Shown piece by piece: positions 8,442-16,568 of a stretch of 53,024 nucleotides of DNA. Position 1 is the stretch's first letter; every line of letters begins with the position of its first letter. The notes beneath the pieces are model-generated. The model saw nothing but the letters and a program-made list of their open reading frames with translations. It was not told the DNA's origin and made no database searches. The translations under genes and the position numbers were made by a program. The stretch is from Pseudoduganella sp. (lineage in GTDB: Bacteria > Pseudomonadota > Gammaproteobacteria > Burkholderiales > Burkholderiaceae_D): assembly GCA_021323265.1 (NCBI GenBank), contig JAJTCO010000028.1, forward strand, positions 1-53,024, given 5' to 3'.

Positions 8442-9350
8442 TCAGCGCACCGGATGGAGCCCCGGATCGGTGCGCAGGCGCTCCGCCATCAAGTCGACGA
8501 AACTGCGGATGCGGGTCGAGCCCTGCCGGCTGTCGCGGTGGATGATGTGGATCGGCACCGCCGGGGTGGCGTAGTCCTGCAGCACTTCCACCAGCGCGCC
8601 GGCGTCGAGCAGGGCGGCGGCCTGGTAGGACAGCAGGCGCGCGATGCCGAAGCCGCTGCGCACCGCCTCGATGGCCGAGTCGTTGTTGTTCACGCCCAGG
8701 CGCGGCTTGAAGCGCAGCGACTGCACCTGCGTGCCTTGCTGGAAGCGCCAGTCCGGCGGCACGCTGGAGCCGGACGAGGAGACGATGGTGTGCTGCGCCA
8801 GGTCCTGCGGCGTGCGCGGCGCGCCGTGCTGTGCCAGGTAGGATGGCGCGGCCACGATCATGCGCCGCACCTGCCCGACGGGCACCGCGCGCAGGCTCGA
8901 ATCGGGCAGCTCGCCGATGCGGACGCCGACGTCGATGCCCTCTTCCACCAGGTTGGTCACGCGGTCGACGAACACGGTGGAGATATCCATGCCCGGATAG
9001 CGCCGCAGGTAGTCGACGATGCCCGGCATGACGTACAGGCGCCCGAACAGCACCGGCGCCGTCACGGCCAGGTGGCCGCGCGGCGCGGCATTGATGCCCG
9101 CCACCGCGTCGTCGGCCTCGTCCACTTCGGCGATGATGCGGCGCGCGTCGTCCAGGTAGCGCTGGCCCGCTTCGGTCACGCGCACGTGGCGTGTGGTGCG
9201 GTCCAGCAGTTTGACGCCCAGCCTCTCCTCCAGCGCGGCGATGGCGCGCGTGACCGCCGGCGGCGACATGCCGAGCCGGCGCGCGCCCGCCGCGAAGCCC
9301 TGCTCCTCGGCCACGGCCACGTACACAGTCATCAGGTAAAGGCGGTCCAT
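8442..9350 (-). CDS. LysR family transcriptional regulator
   Basis: A 302-residue LysR regulator. The N-terminal winged helix-turn-helix (about residues 1-60, GFAAGARRLGMSPPAVTRAIAALEERLG) is followed by a LysR substrate-binding domain from about residue 90. The LLDRTTRHVRVTEAG stretch places it in the large CrgA/DmlR-like clade. Its start codon lies inside the end of the next LysR gene (19-bp overlap), so translation of the two is probably coupled. Target and effector are unknown. The nearby nrt operon is transcribed in the same direction and is not an obvious target. Confidence 0.92.
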   Translation of the reverse strand: MDRLYLMTVYVAVAEEQGFAAGARRLGMSPPAVTRAIAALEERLGVKLLDRTTRHVRVTEAGQRYLDDARRIIAEVDEADDAVAGINAAPRGHLAVTAPVLFGRLYVMPGIVDYLRRYPGMDISTVFVDRVTNLVEEGIDVGVRIGELPDSSLRAVPVGQVRRMIVAAPSYLAQHGAPRTPQDLAQHTIVSSSGSSVPPDWRFQQGTQVQSLRFKPRLGVNNNDSAIEAVRSGFGIARLLSYQAAALLDAGALVEVLQDYATPAVPIHIIHRDSRQGSTRIRSFVDLMAERLRTDPGLHPVR

Positions 9351-10231
9351 TTGCGTTTCACCATGAAGTCGATAAAGTGCCGCACGCGCATCGGCATGCG
9401 GCTGCGCTGCGGATAGTACATGTAAACGGCGGCGTTGGCTGTCACGTGCGTCGGCAGCAGGTGCACCAGCCGCCCCGCAGCCAGGTCGCGCTCCACCATG
9501 TAGAGCGCCAGCTGGCCGATGCCGACGCCGGCGCGCACCGCTTCCACCTCGCCCTCGGCGGTGTTGAAGGTCGCCACGCACGGCACGTCCTGGTAGACGG
9601 TCCCGCCCTGCCCTTTCAGCTCCCACGGCACCACGCGTCCCGTGTTGGGCTGGCGGAAGCCGGTGCAGCGATGCTGCAGCAGCTCCTCCACCGTGCGCGG
9701 CGCGCCGTGGCGCGCGATGTAGTCCGGGGCAGCGCAGATATACAGCGGTATGCGCCCCAGCTGGCGCGCCACCAGGTTGCGCTCGGGCGGATTGCCGGCG
9801 CGGAAGCCGACGTCGATCTTCGCCTCGGTCAGGTCGGTGAAATGGTCGTCCAGCACCATGTCGAAGTGAGCCTGCGGGTACAGCTCCTGGAACTCGCGCA
9901 ACAGGGGTGCCAGCGTCACCGTGCCCAGGGACGTCGGCGCGGCGACGCGGATCATGCCCTCCACCGCCTCGCGGCTGTTCTGCACGTGGTCCAGCGCCTC
10001 GTCCAGCAGGCGCAGGCCGGGATTGGCCAGCTCCAGCAGGCGCTGCCCCTCGTCGGTCAGGCTCAGGCTGCGCGTGGTGCGGTGGAACAGGCGCACGCCC
10101 AGGTAGTCCTCCAGCTGCCGGATGGCTTTGCTGACCGCCTGCGCGGACAGGCCGGCGGCAACGGCCGCCTGGCTGAAACTGCCGGCGTGCACGACGCCGA
10201 TGAAGAGGGAAATGACGCGGGCCTTGTCCAT
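9332..10231 (-). CDS. LysR family transcriptional regulator
   Basis: A 299-residue LysR regulator with a helix-turn-helix at about residues 16-45 (SFSQAAVAAGLSAQAVSKAIRQLE, broken by normal turns) and a C-terminal inducer-binding domain. It is clearly paralogous in type to the LysR gene it overlaps, but the two are not near-identical. It is divergent from a short-chain dehydrogenase gene across a 111-bp gap containing the dyad TTGAAGATCAA (10248-10258), a plausible half of a LysR operator. By the usual LysR logic, the dehydrogenase is its likely target. Confidence 0.92.
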   Translation of the reverse strand: MDKARVISLFIGVVHAGSFSQAAVAAGLSAQAVSKAIRQLEDYLGVRLFHRTTRSLSLTDEGQRLLELANPGLRLLDEALDHVQNSREAVEGMIRVAAPTSLGTVTLAPLLREFQELYPQAHFDMVLDDHFTDLTEAKIDVGFRAGNPPERNLVARQLGRIPLYICAAPDYIARHGAPRTVEELLQHRCTGFRQPNTGRVVPWELKGQGGTVYQDVPCVATFNTAEGEVEAVRAGVGIGQLALYMVERDLAAGRLVHLLPTHVTANAAVYMYYPQRSRMPMRVRHFIDFMVKRKWTAFT

Positions 10232-10342
10232 GATTTACAACCACCAGTTGAAGATCAATCACTTTTACCATGACTAGTGTAGCAGCCTGGCAGCGCCTAA
10301 CATTCCCTTCACCTACCCACCCAACCCCGAAGGAGCAATATC

Positions 10343-11197
10343 ATGGCAAACAAAGTCTGGTTCATCACTGGCGCTTCCCGCGGCTTCGGCCTGCTGATTG
10401 CACGCGACGCACTGGCGCGCGGCGACTCCGTGGTAGCCGCCGCGCGCAACCCGCAGGCGATCGTCGACGCGCTGGGCGTGCATCCCGGCCTGCTGCCCGT
10501 GCAGCTGGACGTGACGCGCGAGGCGGCCGCCGCGGTCGCGGTCCAGGCCGCGCTGGAGCGCTTCGGCCGCATCGACGTCCTGGTCAACAACGCCGGCTAC
10601 GGCATCCTGGGCGCAGTCGAGGAAACGTCGGCGCAGGAAGTACGCCGCAACTACGAAACCAATGTCTTCGGCCTGCTGAACGTGAGCCGCGCCGTGCTGC
10701 CGGCCATGCGCCGGCAGCGCAGCGGGCACGTGATCAACATTTCCTCGCTGGGCGGCTACCAGGCGTATCAGGGCTGGGGCGTGTACGGCTCCACCAAGTT
10801 CGCCGTGGAAGGCTTGAGCGAAGCGATGGCGCAGGAACTGGCCCCGCTGGGCGTGCACGTCACGGTGGTGGAGCCGGGCTTCTTCCGCACCGATTTCCTG
10901 GACGCCAGCTCGCTCACGTCAACCCAGGCCCGCATCGACGACTACGAAGCCACGGTGGGCGCCATGCGCACCTTCGCGGCGGGCGCCAACCACGCGCAGC
11001 CGGGCGACCCGGCCCGCCTGGCGCATGCCATGCTGACGCTGGCCGACGCCGCGCAGCCGCCAATGCGCCTGCAACTGGGCAGCGACGCGGTTGCCCGCGC
11101 CTACGAAAAGCACCGGCAGGTGGAACGGGAACTGGCGCAGTGGCGGGACCTGGCCCTGTCCACCGACTTCGATCAGCCGTTGCCGCAGGCCGCTTAA
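10343..11197 (+). CDS. Short-chain dehydrogenase/reductase (SDR)
   Basis: A 284-residue classical SDR with a TGASRGFG cofactor loop near the N terminus, LVNNAGYG, catalytic Ser in NISSLGG, and the intact YGSTK active-site motif. It probably uses NADP(H), since an Arg follows the glycine motif region. The C-terminal 60 residues are longer than in minimal SDRs, as in the group acting on bulky or lipid substrates; the substrate is unknown. An AAGGAG Shine-Dalgarno supports the start. It is divergent from two LysR genes, and its stop overlaps the convergent ion-channel gene by 4 bp. Confidence 0.92.
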   Translation: MANKVWFITGASRGFGLLIARDALARGDSVVAAARNPQAIVDALGVHPGLLPVQLDVTREAAAAVAVQAALERFGRIDVLVNNAGYGILGAVEETSAQEVRRNYETNVFGLLNVSRAVLPAMRRQRSGHVINISSLGGYQAYQGWGVYGSTKFAVEGLSEAMAQELAPLGVHVTVVEPGFFRTDFLDASSLTSTQARIDDYEATVGAMRTFAAGANHAQPGDPARLAHAMLTLADAAQPPMRLQLGSDAVARAYEKHRQVERELAQWRDLALSTDFDQPLPQAA

Positions 11198-12036
11198 GGG
11201 AGCGGCAGCCCCGCCCCGCAGCTCTTGCAAAAGCGCGCCGACGGCTCATGGTCCTCGGCCAGGCAGGCGGCGCAGGTGCGCAGCGAGGCGCGGCGCTGGC
11301 TGCTGATTTCCGCGCTGATGATGCCGGTCGGGACGGCCAGGATGCCCCACCCCAGCAGCATCATCACCGACGCGATGGCGCGCCCCAGGTCGGTCTTCGG
11401 CACCAGGTCGCCAAAGCCCACGGTGGTCACCGCCGATATCGCCCAGTACACGGCGGTCGGGATGCTGGTAAAGCCGTTGCCCGGCCCTTCCACCACGTAC
11501 ATCACGGTCCCCAGCAGGAACACGATCATCATCACCACCGACAGGAAGATCAGGATCTTGCGGCGGCTGGCCAGCAGCGCGCGCCCCAGCATGCCGTACT
11601 CCTCGACGTACATGGTGAGCTTGAGGATGCGGAACATGCGCAGCAGGCGCAGGATGCGCACGTTGAGCAGCACGTGCGCGCCCGGCAGGAACAGGGCCAT
11701 GTAGCTGGGCAGCGCCGCCAGCAGGTCGATCACGCCAAAGAAGGAGCGCGCATAGCGCAGCGGATTGCGCACGCACAGCAGGCGGCCAAAGTACTCGACG
11801 GTAAACAGCACGGTGAAGCACCACTCCGCCGCGAACAGCCAGCTGCCGTACTCCTGCGCCACCGCCGCAATGCTGGCCAGCACCACGGTGGTCACGCTCA
11901 GCACGATGGCCCCGATCAGCGCCAGGTCGAAGGCGCGGCCGGCCGGGGTGTCGGACTCGAAGATGACGCCGTACAGCCTGGCGCGCCAGCCGCCGGCGGG
12001 GCGGCCGAAGTGCTGGTGCGGGTCGTAGCTCTTCAT
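11194..12036 (-). CDS. Voltage-gated K+ channel with C-terminal zinc ribbon
   Basis: A 280-residue inner-membrane ion transporter of the voltage-gated cation channel superfamily. Six transmembrane segments are visible. The S4-like helix carries Arg at about residues 127, 130, 133 and 136 at three-residue spacing. The pore has the K+ selectivity filter TTVGFGD (204-210). After S6 a short tail ends in a C-x2-C-x11-C-x2-C cluster (Cys 255, 258, 270, 273), a zinc-ribbon pattern. The start overlaps the upstream hydrolase stop as ATGA, so the pair is translationally coupled. The longer open frame upstream is only a shadow of that gene. Confidence 0.9.
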   Translation of the reverse strand: MKSYDPHQHFGRPAGGWRARLYGVIFESDTPAGRAFDLALIGAIVLSVTTVVLASIAAVAQEYGSWLFAAEWCFTVLFTVEYFGRLLCVRNPLRYARSFFGVIDLLAALPSYMALFLPGAHVLLNVRILRLLRMFRILKLTMYVEEYGMLGRALLASRRKILIFLSVVMMIVFLLGTVMYVVEGPGNGFTSIPTAVYWAISAVTTVGFGDLVPKTDLGRAIASVMMLLGWGILAVPTGIISAEISSQRRASLRTCAACLAEDHEPSARFCKSCGAGLPLP

Positions 12037-13259
12037 GGTTTTTGTCCCAGCAGGTCGGCGCGCGGCTGGCCCCATTGCGGCACGCCGAACGGACAGTGCG
12101 GCTTGGCCGCCAGCATCAAGGTGGTGAAGTTGCCGCGCGGCGTGGCGGCGAAGCGCAGGTCGCTGCCATGGCTCTCGTCCACTGCCGGCATGCGCGCAAA
12201 GCGCAGCCAGGCAGCGAGCTGGCAGTCGCTTGCCGCGCGCGCGCGCAGGGCCGCCACGTCGCCCTGCCACGCATGCGCGAGCAGCACGCCCGGCACCTGG
12301 TCCGGCACCTCCCCTGGCGCATCGGCCGCCAGCGCCGGCGGGCAGGCGCGCGCGGGCAACAGCGACGGCGCCAGGCTCAGGTGGCCGCGCCGCAGCTGGT
12401 AAGTACGGCCGTCCGTCTCGATCGACGTGAAACTCCAGCACAAAGGCTGCGACGGGAAGGCCGTCAGCGCCACGTCCAGCACCCGCGCCTGGGGGTGCTG
12501 CAGCGCCAGCGCCGCCGTCACGGCCTGGCGCGCCTTGAGCGAGGCCGACGCCTGCACGCCGACGAAGGCCAGCACGATGCCCAGCGCCAGCAGCAAGGCG
12601 CGCCGGCTCTGCATGTGGCGAAAGCGCAGCGTGGCGACGGCCGCGCCCAGCACCACCAGCGCCGCGAAGGAAGCCCAGCCCAGGTAGCCGTGCAGGGTCA
12701 CGTACAGCAGCACCACCGGCAGCACGGCCAGCAGCACGATCCTGCCCCGCCGCGACGGCGCCGCCATCGCCAGCGGCACGCCGAATGCCACCCAGAACAC
12801 CGGTTCGATGATGTAGACCATGTCGCCGAAGTACCAGGTGCCGCTGAACGGATAGAAGGGATGGACGCCGTAGTTGTTCAGGAAGTCCATGCCCAGGTGC
12901 AGCAGGAAGCCGGCCGCCAGCGCCAGGCCCAGCCCGCGCCGCGCGTGGCGGCTCTCGCGCAGCAGGGCGCGCGCATTCGGCCACAGCGCGTACAGCAGCG
13001 CCAGCAGCAGGAGCGCCTGCGGCAGCAGGGACAGCAAGGTATGGGTGTGGCCGCGGTGGTGCAGCAGGTAGCCCAACGGCGCGGGCGCCAGCCGGGTGAA
13101 CACCAGGTCCAGGTCGGGGAAGTTGCTGGCCAGCGCGCAGGCGCTCAACAGCAGGCGGTGGCGCGTCGTGTGGCGCGCCGGGACGGCTTCCGGCGGCAGC
13201 GAGCGCTGGATCAGCTCGCCAACGCCGAGGCCGACTACCGAATGGGTGATGTTGTCCAA
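12033..13259 (-). CDS. Membrane-bound metal-dependent hydrolase (YdjM/YbcI-type)
   Basis: A 408-residue membrane protein. The N-terminal 200 residues carry the family's metal-binding pattern: MDNITHSVVG at the start, NFPDLD around residue 45, HHRGHTHT near 70, and HLGMDFLNNYG near 120. Three to five hydrophobic helices separate these motifs, and a non-membrane C-terminal domain follows. The family (DUF457) is predicted to be metal-dependent hydrolases, with little biochemistry known. It is coupled to the K+ channel by a 4-bp overlap and follows the DUF427 gene after 2 bp, so these three form an operon. Confidence 0.85.
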   Translation of the reverse strand: MDNITHSVVGLGVGELIQRSLPPEAVPARHTTRHRLLLSACALASNFPDLDLVFTRLAPAPLGYLLHHRGHTHTLLSLLPQALLLLALLYALWPNARALLRESRHARRGLGLALAAGFLLHLGMDFLNNYGVHPFYPFSGTWYFGDMVYIIEPVFWVAFGVPLAMAAPSRRGRIVLLAVLPVVLLYVTLHGYLGWASFAALVVLGAAVATLRFRHMQSRRALLLALGIVLAFVGVQASASLKARQAVTAALALQHPQARVLDVALTAFPSQPLCWSFTSIETDGRTYQLRRGHLSLAPSLLPARACPPALAADAPGEVPDQVPGVLLAHAWQGDVAALRARAASDCQLAAWLRFARMPAVDESHGSDLRFAATPRGNFTTLMLAAKPHCPFGVPQWGQPRADLLGQKP

Positions 13260-13261
13260 GC

Positions 13262-13552
13262 TTAGTGCTGGACCTCAACGCCGTGCCAGAAGGCGATGCG
13301 GTCCTTGATGTGGTGGGCCGCTTCCTTCGGTGCGGGGTAGTACCAGGCGGCGTTGGGGTTGACCTTGCCGTCCACCACCACGTTGTAATAGCTGGCGACG
13401 CCTTTCCACGGGCACAGCGTGCTGTGCTCACTTGGCTGCAGGTAACCCTGCTTGACCCGCGCCGGCGGGAAATACACGTTGTGCTCGACGATCTCCACTT
13501 CGCTGCTGTCAGCTTCCGCGATCACAGCGCCATTCCAAATTGCCTTCGGCAT
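13262..13552 (-). CDS. DUF427 domain protein
   Basis: A 96-residue protein made up almost entirely of the DUF427 domain: AIWNGAVIAE at the start, VYFPP, the conserved CPWKGVASYYNV core, and AAWYYPAP. The beta-rich fold is known from structures, but the activity is not established. It is first in a tight run with the membrane hydrolase and the K+ channel, 18 bp downstream of the GAF-GGDEF gene. Because spacing is tight throughout, the cyclase gene could share the transcript. Confidence 0.92.
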   Translation of the reverse strand: MPKAIWNGAVIAEADSSEVEIVEHNVYFPPARVKQGYLQPSEHSTLCPWKGVASYYNVVVDGKVNPNAAWYYPAPKEAAHHIKDRIAFWHGVEVQH

Positions 13553-13570
13553 GCAAACTCCCTGTCCTGT

Positions 13571-14614
13571 TCAGCCTTCCACCCGGTTGCGGCCGTTGGC
13601 CTTGGCACGGTACAGCGCGGCATCGGCCTGCTTGAGCAGCATGTCGGCGTCATCAATATCCATGTGATTGAAGGAGCCGACGCCCAGGCTGGCCGTCACC
13701 GGCACCGTGCGCGCCCCGGCGCCATGCACCTGGGCTTCGATCCGCGACCGCAACGATTCCGCGAACTTGCGCGCCCCTTCGAGCGGCGTGTTCGGCAACA
13801 GGATACACAATTCTTCACCGCCATAGCGTCCGGCCACGTCGATCACGCGCACATTCTCGCGCACCAGGCGGCCGATGGCGGCCAGCACCTCGTCGCCCAG
13901 CTGGTGGCCGTACTCGTCATTGATGCGCTTGAAGTGGTCCACGTCCAGCATCACGGCCGACAGCGGCGTGCGGAAGCGGCGCGTGCGCGCCACTTCGAAC
14001 TTCAGGCGGTTCATCAGGGAGCGGCGGTTGTGCAGGCCGGTCAGCTCGTCGGTGGTAGCCAGCATTTCCAGCTCGTCCATCGACGCCTTCAGCGCCTTTT
14101 CGTTGGCGCGCAGTTCGAGCAGCGCCATGACCTGGCGCGCCAGCTTGCGCAGCATGTCGCGCTGGGCCGTGGACAGGCAGCCGGCCTTGGTGTCCATCAC
14201 GCACAGGGTGCCGATGGCGTAGCCGTCGCTCGACGTCAGGGGCACGCTGCTGTACATGCGCATGTAGGGCGCCGCCACGGTCAGCGGCATGTGCGCGGTG
14301 CGCGCATCCTTGCTCAGGTCGCAGATTTCCGTGGCGTCCTCGCCCAGCACCGCCAGCGAACAGTAGCACTGCCCGCGCGGCATGGACCCGACCTCCAGGC
14401 CGGTGAAGGACTTGACCAGCACGCGCTCGGCATCGACCAGCGTGATGAAGGCGTACGGCACGTCGCACACCTTGGCGGCCAGTTCCGTCAGGAAGGTGAA
14501 GTCCTCGCCCGATGCGGCGTCCAGCGCATCGTAGCGGTACAGCGCGGCCAGGCGACTCTGGTCGTCCGCCGGCCGTGGGTACAGCGTCGTGATTGTTTGT
14601 TCTGCGGCTGCCAT
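13571..14614 (-). CDS. GAF-GGDEF diguanylate cyclase
   Basis: Makes cyclic di-GMP from GTP. The 347-residue soluble protein has an N-terminal GAF domain (about residues 30-170) with GQCYCSLAV and GTLCVMD motifs of phytochrome-like GAF sensors, then a GGDEF domain (180-345). The active site is GGEEL (265-269), a functional variant, with an intact allosteric RxxD I-site at 256-259 five residues before it. It has no membrane segment, so it probably senses a cytoplasmic signal. A TGTTAC/GTAACA dyad sits just upstream of the start and may be an operator. Confidence 0.93.
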   Translation of the reverse strand: MAAAEQTITTLYPRPADDQSRLAALYRYDALDAASGEDFTFLTELAAKVCDVPYAFITLVDAERVLVKSFTGLEVGSMPRGQCYCSLAVLGEDATEICDLSKDARTAHMPLTVAAPYMRMYSSVPLTSSDGYAIGTLCVMDTKAGCLSTAQRDMLRKLARQVMALLELRANEKALKASMDELEMLATTDELTGLHNRRSLMNRLKFEVARTRRFRTPLSAVMLDVDHFKRINDEYGHQLGDEVLAAIGRLVRENVRVIDVAGRYGGEELCILLPNTPLEGARKFAESLRSRIEAQVHGAGARTVPVTASLGVGSFNHMDIDDADMLLKQADAALYRAKANGRNRVEG

Positions 14615-14628
14615 ACGATCTCTCCCGT

Positions 14629-14649
14629 GTTACTACCTGAAGTGTAACA
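14629..14649 (-). promoter_or_regulatory. Dyad TGTTAC-N9-GTAACA upstream of cyclase gene
   Basis: Two perfect 6-bp half-sites separated by 9 bp, centred about 25 bp upstream of the GAF-GGDEF start codon. A further GTTGTAAC follows at 14652-14659. The symmetry suits a homodimeric repressor, but no matching regulator is adjacent. Confidence 0.35.
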
Positions 14650-14672
14650 AGGTTGTAACTGAGATAATAGTG

Positions 14673-15323
14673 TTATTTCAAAGCCACTATTTGGCGCAGG
14701 GCCCGCTCGAACGCTTCCGGCGGCTGGCCGCCGGAAATGAGGTGGGTTTCGTTGATGATCACGGCCGGCACCGACTGGATGCCGTTGCGCTGGTAGAACT
14801 GCTCCATGTCGCGCACTTCCTGCGCGTAGCGGCCGGAGGACAGCACTTGCACGGCTTCCGCCTCGTCCAGCCCTACCTTGCCGGCCAGCTGCACCAGCAC
14901 GGTGCGCGCGCTGGGATCCAGGCCGCGCGTGAAATAGGCTTCGAACAAGGCTTTCTTCAGGGCGCGCTGCTTGCCGTGTTCGCCCGCCCAGTGCAGCAGG
15001 CGGTGGGCGTCGAACGTGTTGTAGATCCGGCTGCGCATGCCCAACGCGAAATCGAAACCGACCTCGGCGCCGCGCTGGCGGATCATCTCGCGCGTTTGTT
15101 CCTGCTGGGCGGGGCTGGCGCCGTACTTCTGGCGCAGGTGTTCGGTGATGTCCTGCCCTTCCGGCACCATGTGCGGGTTCAGCTCGAAGGGCTGGAAGTG
15201 AATCTGCGCCTGCACGGCGTCGCCCAGGCGCGACAGCGCCATTTCCAGGCTGTTGAGCCCAATCGCACACCAGGGACAGGAAACGTCGGAGACGAAGTCG
15301 ATGCGGATCGGGACGGGAGTCAT
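14673..15323 (-). CDS. DsbA family oxidoreductase (FrnE-like)
   Basis: A 216-residue thioredoxin-fold protein of the DsbA/FrnE group. The active site CPWC (Cys16, Cys19) follows the first beta strand, a helical insert is present, and the cis-proline segment is IQSVPAVIIN. There is no signal peptide, so it is cytoplasmic like FrnE rather than a periplasmic Dsb protein. FrnE-type enzymes are linked to oxidative stress or polyketide metabolism. Its start lies 2 bp after the plsY stop, so it is in the same operon. Confidence 0.92.
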   Translation of the reverse strand: MTPVPIRIDFVSDVSCPWCAIGLNSLEMALSRLGDAVQAQIHFQPFELNPHMVPEGQDITEHLRQKYGASPAQQEQTREMIRQRGAEVGFDFALGMRSRIYNTFDAHRLLHWAGEHGKQRALKKALFEAYFTRGLDPSARTVLVQLAGKVGLDEAEAVQVLSSGRYAQEVRDMEQFYQRNGIQSVPAVIINETHLISGGQPPEAFERALRQIVALK

Positions 15324-15325
15324 GG

Positions 15326-15949
15326 TCAGGCCTTTTTCTTGGCTTTGCTGCCGATGCGGCTTTCTTTGCCAGCGATAAGGTTAGCAATATTCTTGGCATG
15401 GCGCCAAACCAGCAAGCCGCTCATGGCCAGCACGGCCGCCAGCTGGGGCTCGGCGCCGAACAGCAGGCCATAATAGAACGGCGCGAAGACGGCGGCGATC
15501 AGGGCGGCCAGCGAGGAATAGCGGAAGGCATACGCCACCACCAGCCAGGTCACCAGGGTCGCCAGGCCCAGCCAGACGTTCAGCGCCAGCAGCACGCCCA
15601 GCGCCGTGGCCACGCCCTTGCCGCCGACGAACTTGAAGAAGACCGGCCACAGGTGGCCGACAAACACGGCCACCGCCACCAGGGCAATGGTCTGGTTGGC
15701 CTGGTCGCCCAGGCCCAGCTGCTGCTGGAAGTGGTCCACCAGGAACACCGCCAGCCAGCCCTTGAAGGCGTCGCCCAGCAGTGTCCAGATGGCGGCGCCC
15801 TTGTTGCCGCTGCGCAGCACATTGGTGGCGCCCGGATTGCCCGAACCATAGGTGCGCGGATCGGCCAGGCCGTAGAACTTGCTCACCACAACGGCGAAGG
15901 AAATCGAGCCAATCAGGTAGGCAGCAATAATCAGAAGCAAAGTAGTCAT
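15326..15949 (-). CDS. plsY: Glycerol-3-phosphate acyltransferase PlsY
   Basis: Inner-membrane enzyme that acylates glycerol 3-phosphate with acyl phosphate, the first step of phospholipid synthesis. Its 207 residues hold the three conserved loops: GSISFAVVV plus [12 protein letters not shown], then GDAFKGW, and [10 protein letters not shown]. About five to seven hydrophobic helices and a basic C-terminal tail (KAKKKA) are present. In many bacteria plsY neighbours folB and tsaD; here tsaD is 11 kb away. The start is near a GC-rich ybaK 3' region. Confidence 0.96.
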   Translation of the reverse strand: MTTLLLIIAAYLIGSISFAVVVSKFYGLADPRTYGSGNPGATNVLRSGNKGAAIWTLLGDAFKGWLAVFLVDHFQQQLGLGDQANQTIALVAVAVFVGHLWPVFFKFVGGKGVATALGVLLALNVWLGLATLVTWLVVAYAFRYSSLAALIAAVFAPFYYGLLFGAEPQLAAVLAMSGLLVWRHAKNIANLIAGKESRIGSKAKKKA

Positions 15950-16038
15950 AATCCCCCGGGGAAATCCTTGTTTTTATATGGGCTGCGACTATACACCATA
16001 GCGCCCCGCCCCGGCGGGCGGGCGGCCATGCCAACTTG

Positions 16039-16530
16039 TCAATCCGGCAACGCGCATTGCACCGGCTTGGCGCCCAGCACCTCGCTCAGCACGCCCGGCG
16101 CGATGCCGATCAGGAAGCCGCGCCGACCGCCATTGATATAAATCGTTTCCAGGCCGAGGATGCTCTCCTCCACGTAGACCGGCATCGCCTTCTTGGTGCC
16201 GAACGGCGAGGTGCCGCCCACCATGTAGCCCGAGTGGCGCTGCGCCACGTCCGGCTTGCATGGTTCGACCGACTTGCAGCCGATGTTGCGCGCCAGGTTC
16301 TTGGTGGAGACCTTGCAGTCGCCGTGCATCAGCACGATCAGCGGCTTGGCCGCGTCGTCCTGCATGACCAGGGTCTTCACGACGTGGTGTTCATCCACGC
16401 CCAGCGCGCGCGACGACACCGACGTGCCGCCATGCTCTTCGTACTCGTAAGGGTGTTCGGTAAATGCGACCTTGTGCTTGCGCAGCAAGGCTGTCGCGGG
16501 CGTTTCTGAAATGTGCTCTTTTTTTGCCAT
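16039..16530 (-). CDS. ybaK: Cys-tRNA(Pro)/Cys-tRNA(Cys) deacylase YbaK
   Basis: Hydrolyses mischarged Cys-tRNA(Pro) in trans. This 163-residue stand-alone editing domain has family segments TPATALLRKHKVAF, the conserved Lys in HHVVKTLVM, GDCKVSTKNLAR, and the C-terminal GGRRGFLIGIAP loop. The length is typical of YbaK/EbsC. It is divergent from the EEP-family gene with a 38-bp gap, so their promoters must overlap. Confidence 0.94.
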   Translation of the reverse strand: MAKKEHISETPATALLRKHKVAFTEHPYEYEEHGGTSVSSRALGVDEHHVVKTLVMQDDAAKPLIVLMHGDCKVSTKNLARNIGCKSVEPCKPDVAQRHSGYMVGGTSPFGTKKAMPVYVEESILGLETIYINGGRRGFLIGIAPGVLSEVLGAKPVQCALPD

Positions 16531-16568
16531 GCCGTGATACGCTAGTGCCAGGAGAGGAGCTTCTCATT

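Noticed and set aside
12037..13431. Fusion of the K+ channel with a long upstream domain
   Set aside because: The upstream part is an out-of-frame shadow of the hydrolase gene; ATGA coupling explains the layout.
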